A stretch of DNA of 5,131 bases from Methanoculleus sp. (GTDB lineage Archaea; Halobacteriota; Methanomicrobia; Methanomicrobiales; Methanoculleaceae): assembly GCA_028698765.1 (NCBI GenBank), contig JAQVVW010000139.1, positions 1-5,131 on the forward strand. The letters run 5' to 3'. The notes under the pieces are model-generated. The model searched no databases. It was not told the DNA's origin and was given only the letters and a program-made list of their open reading frames with translations. Both the position numbers and the translations under genes were made by a program. This document shows, piece after piece, positions 1 to 5,131 of this stretch (positions are counted from its first letter, which is position 1; each line of letters opens with the position of its first letter).

Positions 1-1
1 C

Positions 2-268
2 CCGCACTGGGTCGATATCGCTCTCCCCAACAAGTACTTCGAGTACTCGGCGTGCGGGAAACCGATCCTCTCCACTCCCATTCCCGATATGCTCCGGATG
101 GGCGGCGACCAGATCTCCGTCTACCGGGACGGGGAAGAGTTCCTGGAGAGGGTCGACGATCTGGTTCTCGCTCCGGGGCGATGCCCGGCCGGGATCGAGG
201 AGCACAGCTGGAAGAAGAAGGCGGAGGCGTTCGAGAAGATCTTTACACGATTAACGGGAAAATACTGA
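2..268 (+). CDS. Glycosyltransferase, GT4/GT1-like, C-terminal fragment (5' end outside window)
   Basis: Only the last 88 residues are present; the reading frame is open to the left edge and ends at TGA 266-268. The segment LPNKYFEYSACGKPILST followed by PIPDM (about residues 9-31 of the fragment) matches the nucleotide-sugar-binding part of the C-terminal Rossmann domain of GT-B glycosyltransferases. There the 'P-x-K-x-F-E-Y-x-A-x-G-K-P' pattern places a Glu next to the donor sugar nucleotide. A short helical, lysine-rich tail (SWKKKAEAFEKIF) closes the protein, as is usual in these enzymes. It probably acts at the cytosolic face of the membrane, adding a sugar to a lipid-linked glycan. Its position directly upstream of the oligosaccharyltransferase gene supports a role in N-glycan or other surface-glycan assembly, but donor and acceptor cannot be read from the sequence. 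A T-tract follows the stop, so it may end its own transcript. The family call is fairly safe; the specific substrate is unknown. Confidence 0.82.
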   Translation, partial: PHWVDIALPNKYFEYSACGKPILSTPIPDMLRMGGDQISVYRDGEEFLERVDDLVLAPGRCPAGIEEHSWKKKAEAFEKIFTRLTGKY

Positions 269-284
269 TCTTTTTTTGTTTTTT
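269..284 (+). terminator. Oligo-T archaeal transcription terminator
   Basis: Immediately after the glycosyltransferase stop there are seven T residues (271-277), one G, then six more (279-284). Archaeal RNA polymerase terminates at such T-runs in the non-template strand without needing a hairpin. It is the only long T-tract in this GC-rich window, which strengthens the assignment. It would separate the glycosyltransferase transcript from aglB, though read-through cannot be excluded. Confidence 0.65.
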
Positions 285-287
285 CCG

Positions 288-300
288 GTATCGCTGATAC
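288..300 (+). repeat. Short inverted repeat in the aglB leader region
   Basis: GTATC (288-292) and GATAC (296-300) are perfect inverted repeats separated by GCT. The flanking GG (286-288 region) and CC (302-303) could extend the stem across a bulged A. It sits just after the T-tract and just before the presumed aglB promoter. It could be a terminator-associated hairpin, a regulator site or chance. A 5-bp arm is short, so the confidence is low. Confidence 0.25.
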
Positions 301-314
301 ACCAAGATTATTAA
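301..314 (+). promoter_or_regulatory. aglB: Candidate aglB promoter (BRE plus TATA-like element)
   Basis: ATTATTAA at 307-314, preceded by the purine-containing ACCAAG, is the best TATA-like stretch between the T-tract and aglB. With the usual archaeal spacing, transcription would begin near 333-340, giving a short leader of about 15-20 nt that still includes the Shine-Dalgarno. It is a weak match to the TTTATATA consensus, so it is a positional prediction only. Confidence 0.3.
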
Positions 315-341
315 GGGTTCGAAGGGAAACAGATTCGTAAC

Positions 342-350
342 AAGGAGGGT
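342..350 (+). promoter_or_regulatory. aglB: Strong Shine-Dalgarno of aglB
   Basis: AAGGAGGGT lies five bases (from the end of AAGGAGG) before ATG 354. AAGGAGG is complementary to the 3' end of archaeal 16S rRNA. It fixes the aglB start at 354 and predicts efficient initiation, in contrast to the following deacetylase gene, which has no comparable site. Confidence 0.85.
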
Positions 351-353
351 CCG

Positions 354-2999
354 ATGGCTCGCATCGATCTCAATAAATACCGACCATATATCATCGTAGG
401 TCTCATCGTCCTGTTCGCCTTGCTCCCGCTCTGGACGCGGGGTTTTCTTCCGGCAGCGGATATGGTAACGCCCGAAGGTGTCAACCTCCTCGAAAACGAT
501 CCCTGGTACACCGTCCGCCAGGTCGAGCAGGCGGTCGCGAACTTCCCCGGCTACGCCTGGTTCGACGCCATGACGCTCTACCCGACCGGCGACGTCGTCT
601 ACTGGGGGCCGCTCTTCGTCCAGATCATATCGACGCTCTGCGTCCTCGTCGGTGCGACGACGCGGCCCGAGATCATGGTGGTGGCCTGCTGGGTCCCGCC
701 GCTGATGGCCGCGGCGATGGTGCCGGTCACCTACCTGCTCGCGAAGAAGATCGCTGACTGGAAGACCGGGCTCATTGCGGCCGGGCTCATCGCCGTTATC
801 AGCGGAAACTACGCTTACCGCTCTCTCTTCGGATTCGTCGATCACCATATCGCAGAGACGCTTTTTTCGACGATCTTCGTCCTCGCCTACGTTGCGGCGC
901 TGCTTGCGGCGCGCGACTGCCGGTTCTCCCTGAGGAACCGGGAAACACTGAAGATCGAGACCCTGAAGATGCCGGTGATCATGGCGGCGCTTGCAGGCGT
1001 CGCCTACCTCCTTGGCTACTTCAACATGCCGACGATGATCCTCTTCGCGCTCATCGTGGTGGTCTTCACCCTGGTCCAGTTCCTCCTGGACTTCTTCCAG
1101 GGTCGGGAAAGCGACTATCTGGTCCTCGTCAATGCAGTCGTCTTCGGCGTCGCAATCATCGGGGTTGCGGCGTTCGGCTTCCCGCACCCCGGCCTCGACC
1201 TCTCCCGCTACACCGTCGGGCACGTCATCGCCTACGCCGTCCTCATCGCCGGAACGCTCGTGCTCTACGGACTCTCGGCCTATCTCCGGGAGCGCCCGAA
1301 GTACTACTTCCCGGCCGCGCTCGCTCTCGTCGCTGCCGCCGCCGTTGCGGCGCTCTATGTCGCTCTGCCGGACATCTATAACCTCCTGATATCGAGCCTC
1401 CTCTCCTTCTTCGGCGAGGCACCCGTCACCACGACGGTCGGGGAAGCCCGGGCCTGGTCGTACGATGATGCGTGGGAAACGTTCCACTGGGGCCTCGTCC
1501 TCGCGGCGGGAGGAGCCGTCACCCTGCTCTGGTGGATCTGGCAGAAGGTGAACCCGGCCCACGTCTTCGTCCTCGTCTGGACGGCAGTCATCTTCGCGTC
1601 GACGGCCGCGCACGTCCGCTACGAGTACTACTTCGCCGCAAACATCGCCCTCCTCTCCGCAGTCTTTGCAGGAGCGGTCCTGAATATGGGATGGAAGGAC
1701 GTCAAGCGCTTTTTCCTGCCGAAACGCGGTGAAATCTCTTCAGAGCCCGGTGAGAATCAGGGGGAGCCGGCGCGAAAGGGAAAGAAGGGATCACGAGCTC
1801 CCGATACCCGAAAATCGAAGACTTCCTCAAGGAACCGGCCGGATTACCTCAAGGTCGGGGCTTTCATTGCAGTCGCCGTCGTCACGCTCCTCTTCGCGGG
1901 GACCTCCTTTCAGGCGAACATCTCCATGGGCAATACCGCGCAGTACGCCGGCATCGACTCACAGTGGATGGAAGCTCTCAAGTGGATGAACGCCAACACC
2001 CCCGACCCCGGCGTCGACTACTATGCAATCGACGACAAGGATACTTTCACCTACCCGGAGACCTCCTACGGCGTCATGTCCTGGTGGGACTACGGCCACT
2101 GGATCACCTTCCTCGCGAAGCGTATCCCGAACAACAACCCCTTCCAGCACGGGGTTACCGGGGCGAACGGGTCGGCAGCCTACCTCGTCTCGACCTCCGA
2201 GGAGGACGCCAACCGGATCCTCGACAACATCGGCACCCGCTACGTCGTCACCGATATCCTGGTCGATACCGCGAAGTTCTGGGCTCCGGCAACCTGGGCC
2301 GACCCCGATGTAGGGATAGAGCGGTTCCAGACTGAATTCTTCATCCCCGTGAGCGCGGGCAACTACCAGTCGATGCCGTTCCACAACCAGGAGTACTACC
2401 TGACGATGATCTCCCGTCTCCATAACTTCGACGGGTCCATGACCGATCCGTCGCAGGTCACCTACGTCGAGTATCGTGACGCGGACGCGGCGAACACTTC
2501 CCTCCCGGTCATCACGCGCCTTCAGCAGATGAACGCGACCGAAGGTGCGGCCGCGGTGGAGGCCTACAACAGAAACGCGTCGGTCGGGTCCCACGCCACG
2601 CTCCTGAATATACACTACCAGCTCCAGGGTGCCTCGCTCCTCCAGCCGGTCGAGCGGGTCCCGGCGCTCCAGCACTACCGGCTCGTTCACGAGACGCCCC
2701 AGAACATCTATAGTAACGCCGGTGCGAACGGGCCCGACCTCAAAGCCGTCAAGATATTCGAGTATGTTCCGGGCGCCCGGATCAAGGGCGAGGGTATCAT
2801 CGAGGTTCCGGTCACGACAAACACCGGCAGGGAGTTCACCTACCGTCAGGAGAGCGTGAACGGCACGTTCATCGTCCCCTACGCGACGTCCGGATGGTCC
2901 GGCGAGGTGAAGACGACGGGACCCTACCGGATCGCGGGCACCGATCAGACGTTCGACGTCACCGAAGAGGATATCCAGCAGGGGCGCACCATCAACTAA
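354..2999 (+). CDS. aglB: AglB oligosaccharyltransferase (STT3 family catalytic subunit)
   Basis: This 881-residue membrane enzyme transfers a glycan from a dolichyl-phosphate carrier to Asn in N-x-S/T sequons of exported proteins, on the outer face of the membrane. The N-terminal half (about 12-518) holds roughly 13 hydrophobic segments. The visible catalytic residues match the archaeal STT3 pattern: D49 in the first outer loop (ENDPWYTVR), D163 and H165 in GFVDHH, E364 in the TVGE (TIxE-type) motif of the long outer loop, and R422 in VRYEYYFA. The outer globular domain (about 520-881) carries the sequon-recognition WWDYG at 577-581 and a DK-type motif, D638-T-A-K641. Length is typical of Euryarchaeota. 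Residues 446-499, between the last two membrane segments, form a cytosolic loop very rich in Lys/Arg/Ser. Six sequons lie in its own outer domain (N522, N605, N714, N727, N741, N836). ATG 354 is supported by a strong ribosome binding site and by the short N-terminus before the first helix. The glycosyltransferase upstream fits a glycosylation locus. Confidence 0.96.
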   Translation: MARIDLNKYRPYIIVGLIVLFALLPLWTRGFLPAADMVTPEGVNLLENDPWYTVRQVEQAVANFPGYAWFDAMTLYPTGDVVYWGPLFVQIISTLCVLVGATTRPEIMVVACWVPPLMAAAMVPVTYLLAKKIADWKTGLIAAGLIAVISGNYAYRSLFGFVDHHIAETLFSTIFVLAYVAALLAARDCRFSLRNRETLKIETLKMPVIMAALAGVAYLLGYFNMPTMILFALIVVVFTLVQFLLDFFQGRESDYLVLVNAVVFGVAIIGVAAFGFPHPGLDLSRYTVGHVIAYAVLIAGTLVLYGLSAYLRERPKYYFPAALALVAAAAVAALYVALPDIYNLLISSLLSFFGEAPVTTTVGEARAWSYDDAWETFHWGLVLAAGGAVTLLWWIWQKVNPAHVFVLVWTAVIFASTAAHVRYEYYFAANIALLSAVFAGAVLNMGWKDVKRFFLPKRGEISSEPGENQGEPARKGKKGSRAPDTRKSKTSSRNRPDYLKVGAFIAVAVVTLLFAGTSFQANISMGNTAQYAGIDSQWMEALKWMNANTPDPGVDYYAIDDKDTFTYPETSYGVMSWWDYGHWITFLAKRIPNNNPFQHGVTGANGSAAYLVSTSEEDANRILDNIGTRYVVTDILVDTAKFWAPATWADPDVGIERFQTEFFIPVSAGNYQSMPFHNQEYYLTMISRLHNFDGSMTDPSQVTYVEYRDADAANTSLPVITRLQQMNATEGAAAVEAYNRNASVGSHATLLNIHYQLQGASLLQPVERVPALQHYRLVHETPQNIYSNAGANGPDLKAVKIFEYVPGARIKGEGIIEVPVTTNTGREFTYRQESVNGTFIVPYATSGWSGEVKTTGPYRIAGTDQTFDVTEEDIQQGRTIN

Positions 3000-3007
3000 T
3001 ATCGAAG

Positions 3008-3976
3008 ATGCGGTCGTCAGTCATCTACGGCGATGTCTTTACCCGGCACGACATGGAGGCTCACCCTGAGTCGGGCGCCCGGTTGCGGGCGGCCCTCTCC
3101 GGGGTTCCCGGCAACGTGAGGTGGCGTCCCCCGGTCCAGGCCACGGAGGAGGACCTGGAGCGGGTCCACCGACCGCAGTATGTTCGGTGGGTGAGAGAGA
3201 TCGCACATGGGACCTGTTTTTTAGACCCGAACACCTACGTCACCTGCGACTCCTTCGAAGCGGCGTCCTACGCCGCCGGATCGACCTTTGCTGCAGTGGA
3301 ACGGGCGTTCGACGGCGAACACTCGTTCGCTCTGGTCCGCCCCCCGGGGCACCATGCCGAACCGGACCGGGCACTGGGGTTCTGCATCTTCAACAACGCC
3401 GCCGTCGCGGCGGCGAAAGCACTCCTGTCGGTCGACCGCGTGGCAATCCTCGACTGGGACCTGCACCACGGCAACGGGACCCAGACAGTCTTCTATGGAA
3501 GCAACCGGGTGCTCTACTGCTCGGTGCACGAGGAGAATGCCTTCCCGGGGACCGGGTGGGTGGACGAGATCGGTATCGGCGCCGGCCGTGGTTACACCCT
3601 CAACGCCCCGCTTGCGGCGGGGTCTACAATCGCCGACTACCGTTACGTCTTCTCGGAGATCTTCATCCCGGCGATCGTCCGGTTCCGGCCGGACGTCCTG
3701 ATCGTCTCCGCCGGACAGGATGCTCTCGCCGACGACGAGCACGGCCGGATGAACCTTGAGCCCGCGGACTACGGCGTGCTCACCGGGATACTTATCGACG
3801 GTACGGAACTCCCGCTCGCGCTGACGCTCGAAGGAGGTTACGGGCCGTCTCTTGGAGCGGCTGTCGCCGCGATATTTCGCGCACTCTCGGGGGAGCGGCC
3901 GGTCCCCGCGGAGCGGCCCCTCAACCGGGGGACGGAGAAGGTCGTGGATATCTTGAAAAAGGTCCGGTTCTATTGA
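3008..3976 (+). CDS. Zinc-dependent deacetylase of the histone deacetylase/AcuC/acetylpolyamine amidohydrolase superfamily
   Basis: This 322-residue cytosolic hydrolase is predicted to remove acetyl groups from acetyl-lysine or acetylated small amines using Zn2+. The full arginase-deacetylase fold signature is present. HPESGARL is at 19-26. RPPGHHAE carries the charge-relay pair H115/H116. DWDLHHGNGT holds zinc ligands D151 and H153. SVHEENAFPGTG and the NAPLAAG loop follow, then SAGQDAL with the third zinc ligand D238, and LEGGY with the catalytic-site Y278. No key residue is missing, so it should be active. ATG 3008 is chosen because the conserved fold begins at once (MRSSVIYGDVF). An in-frame upstream ATG at 2894 would overlap aglB by about 100 bp and add a low-complexity tail. 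The gap from aglB is 8 bp with no clear Shine-Dalgarno, suggesting co-transcription and perhaps translational coupling. Possible substrates are archaeal chromatin proteins (histones, Alba), other acetylated proteins, or acetylpolyamines. The sequence does not decide among them. Gln replaces the usual Phe before D238. Confidence 0.92.
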   Translation: MRSSVIYGDVFTRHDMEAHPESGARLRAALSGVPGNVRWRPPVQATEEDLERVHRPQYVRWVREIAHGTCFLDPNTYVTCDSFEAASYAAGSTFAAVERAFDGEHSFALVRPPGHHAEPDRALGFCIFNNAAVAAAKALLSVDRVAILDWDLHHGNGTQTVFYGSNRVLYCSVHEENAFPGTGWVDEIGIGAGRGYTLNAPLAAGSTIADYRYVFSEIFIPAIVRFRPDVLIVSAGQDALADDEHGRMNLEPADYGVLTGILIDGTELPLALTLEGGYGPSLGAAVAAIFRALSGERPVPAERPLNRGTEKVVDILKKVRFY

Positions 3977-3982
3977 GAGAGG

Positions 3983-3995
3983 GGCCCTCCGGGCC
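3983..3995 (+). terminator. GC hairpin after the deacetylase gene (weak terminator candidate)
   Basis: GGCCC (3983-3987) and GGGCC (3991-3995) form a perfect 5-bp stem with a TCC loop, six bases after the deacetylase stop. No T-run follows, so it is not a standard archaeal terminator. It may stabilise the 3' end of the aglB-deacetylase transcript or be chance in GC-rich DNA. Confidence 0.25.
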
Positions 3996-4085
3996 GGACG
4001 AGCACGACTGCGGATGCCGGTGGGAAGTCAGGGATGACGCAGTCTCACGCGAAGTGCGATGGCCCGGGGGTGCGACGGTCCATCA

Positions 4086-4099
4086 GCGGCGGGGGCCGC
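4086..4099 (-). terminator. GC hairpin after the ycaO gene (weak terminator candidate)
   Basis: GCGGC (4086-4090) and GCCGC (4095-4099) pair around a four-base loop, starting 12 bases beyond the ycaO stop when read on the minus strand. As with the other hairpin in this convergent junction, no T-tract follows in the direction of transcription, so function is uncertain. Confidence 0.25.
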
Positions 4100-4111
4100 G
4101 TCCGAAGCGCG

Positions 4112-5131
4112 TCAACCCTGGGCGGATCGCCGCCGGTCCGGGTCCATGTAGGATATCTCAAACCCGGGGACGACGACCCGCACCACCGGCACCGGGGTCC
4201 GCGAGAGGTCGCAGACACAGACCCGGTCCGTGTGAGGGCGGACCGCCTCAAGCACCTGTCGGATATCGAGATCGAACCGGTCGGTGCTCCTGTCGGGAAC
4301 ATCCGCAATATCGACGGCATCCGCACCGGCAAACCAGATCCTGTTGATCCGCTTCAGCCGCTCGTAGCCCGCCCTCCGGATGACCGTCTCCCGGCGGGGA
4401 TCGCCTGCGCCACCCTGCAGGTAACTCACCCGATTCCGGGCGACCTCGGTCAGGGCGCGGAGCGCTGCGACCTCCGGGGAGAGGTGTGTTCCCGACCCGA
4501 CGATGATCATCGCCGGGTCCCTGGTGACGGTGTCGTCTGCAGCGGCGGCGACCGTAGGGATGCCGGTCTTTCCGGAAAGCAGCCAGAGGTGGATCTCGAT
4601 CCCGTTCTCCTCGAACCGGTCAAGGACTTCGCGGGCGGCGCAACCGCTCGCGATGGTGAGGCGACGGCCGAGGTCGCGCTTTTGGTCGGCAACGCTGAGT
4701 GCGTCCCGCTCGATCACTTCAAAGAGGGCGGTGAGGACCGCCTCCTCCGTAACGTTTCCCGCCGCAAGCCCGTTTGCGTCGCTCCGGAAGAGCGGTACGG
4801 CCATGCCGAGCGAGTCGTAGGGGTGGAAGACGGCGTTACCAGGGACGTAGACCTCCTCATCGTTCAGAATATCCCACGCGGGCATCCAGTGGATCATCTC
4901 CCCCTGCTCGTGCTCCCGCGAAAGGATCAGGTCTTCGGGGTGTACCGCCCGCCCCGGACCGATCTCCTCGTAGGTCGCATACTCCATCCGGTCTCCCCGG
5001 TACTCTGCGGAGTACCGCTCGATCGCCCCCATCATAGCCGAGACCCGGGCGTGGAGCGGGTCCTTCCCCGCCCCGGTGTGGGTACGCGCCCCGCCCCTGG
5101 CCGCTCCCGGACGAACCGCCGTAACAACGGG
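4112..5131 (-). CDS. ycaO: YcaO-domain protein, likely McrA-glycine thioamidation enzyme (N-terminus outside window)
   Basis: The final 339 residues are present; the frame is open through the right edge, and the stop TGA is at 4114-4112. YcaO enzymes use ATP to activate a backbone amide. In methanogens the stand-alone form installs the thioglycine of methyl-coenzyme M reductase, often with TfuA. Recognisable segments in order are: THTGAGKDP (glycine-lysine region); SAMMGAIERYSAEYRGDR at 5041-4988, the first ATP/Mg motif; FEVIERDALS near 4726-4697, the second; ALTEVARNRVSYLQGG near 4456-4409, the third; and the C-terminal DLSRTPVPVVRVVVPGFE. The end lacks the PxPxP tail typical of azoline-forming YcaOs, which favours the thioamide-type family. 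Two positions look unusual: Gly (5027-5029) where Glu is normally found in SxxxExxER, and Arg (4436-4438) where Gln is usual in ExxQxR. ATG 5035 is not the real start, because conserved sequence continues upstream of it. No tfuA or precursor peptide is in view. The family call is secure; the McrA role is inferred from the organism type. Confidence 0.88.
   Translation of the reverse strand, partial: PVVTAVRPGAARGGARTHTGAGKDPLHARVSAMMGAIERYSAEYRGDRMEYATYEEIGPGRAVHPEDLILSREHEQGEMIHWMPAWDILNDEEVYVPGNAVFHPYDSLGMAVPLFRSDANGLAAGNVTEEAVLTALFEVIERDALSVADQKRDLGRRLTIASGCAAREVLDRFEENGIEIHLWLLSGKTGIPTVAAAADDTVTRDPAMIIVGSGTHLSPEVAALRALTEVARNRVSYLQGGAGDPRRETVIRRAGYERLKRINRIWFAGADAVDIADVPDRSTDRFDLDIRQVLEAVRPHTDRVCVCDLSRTPVPVVRVVVPGFEISYMDPDRRRSAQG

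Noticed and set aside
52..297. An 81-codon plus-strand frame starting at ATG-like sequence near the left edge
   Set aside because: It overlaps the glycosyltransferase fragment in another frame and gives an Arg/Gly-rich peptide, while the frame beginning at 2 matches the glycosyltransferase C-terminal pattern.
243..1613. A 456-codon open frame on the minus strand opposite the first half of aglB
   Set aside because: Its product is an Arg/Asp/Glu-rich mixture with no domain, typical of the antisense of GC-rich membrane-protein codons. The plus strand has a complete AglB with all its motifs.
1959..2690. A 243-codon minus-strand frame opposite the AglB outer domain
   Set aside because: Same type of antisense shadow, rich in Val/Arg/Asp with no recognisable fold; the plus strand encodes WWDYG and the DK motif here.
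2894..3007. Longer start for the deacetylase, in frame inside aglB
   Set aside because: The extra residues are low-complexity and overlap aglB; the deacetylase fold begins directly at ATG 3008.
3397..3415. Inverted repeat CGCCGCC-GTCGC-GGCGGCG inside the deacetylase gene
   Set aside because: It encodes the Ala-rich stretch AAVAAA within a conserved helix; alternating GCC and GCG codons make such palindromes by chance.
3977..4111. A possible small peptide gene (for example a RiPP precursor for YcaO) in the convergent gap
   Set aside because: No frame has both a start with a ribosome binding site and a precursor-like core; plus-strand frames here run into the antisense of ycaO.
4112..5035. 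YcaO as a complete gene starting at ATG 5035
   Set aside because: Upstream codons up to 5131 are open and encode conserved YcaO sequence (THTGAGKDP and the Ser-Ala of SAMM), so the true start is beyond the window.

Overview
The window looks like a piece of a GC-rich (about 60% by eye) methanogenic archaeon chromosome, most plausibly from the Methanomicrobiales (Methanoculleus-like). Three things support this. There is an archaeal STT3-type oligosaccharyltransferase with a DK-type C-terminal motif. There is a YcaO protein resembling those that thioamidate methyl-coenzyme M reductase. The one clear gene end carries an oligo-T archaeal terminator, with a strong AAGGAGG ribosome binding site in front of the next gene. 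The genus is inference; no ribosomal RNA or other marker is present.

Layout, left to right. (1) Positions 2-268 (+) hold the last 88 residues of a glycosyltransferase. (2) An AT-rich gap of about 85 bp contains a T-tract, a small inverted repeat, a possible TATA element and a strong Shine-Dalgarno. (3) Positions 354-2999 (+) hold a complete aglB of 881 codons. It has the expected catalytic residues (D49, D163/H165, E364, WWDYG at 577-581, DxxK at 638-641), an unusually basic cytosolic loop and six N-glycosylation sequons in its own outer domain. (4) Eight bases later, 3008-3976 (+) encodes a 322-residue zinc-dependent deacetylase of the histone deacetylase/AcuC/polyamine amidohydrolase superfamily with an intact metal site. 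(5) A 135-bp convergent junction contains two small GC hairpins and no T-tract. (6) Positions 4112-5131 (-) hold the C-terminal 339 residues of a YcaO-domain protein that runs off the right edge.

The glycosyltransferase and AglB fit one pathway: a sugar-assembly enzyme next to the enzyme that transfers the lipid-linked glycan to S-layer or other surface proteins. The deacetylase is close enough to aglB to share its transcript, but no functional link to glycosylation is visible. The YcaO gene is convergent and belongs to a separate unit, probably post-translational modification of McrA.

I found no mobile element, CRISPR, RNA gene or clearly new system. The points most worth checking are two apparent substitutions at normally conserved YcaO ATP-site positions, the basic loop in AglB, and the aglB-deacetylase pairing.
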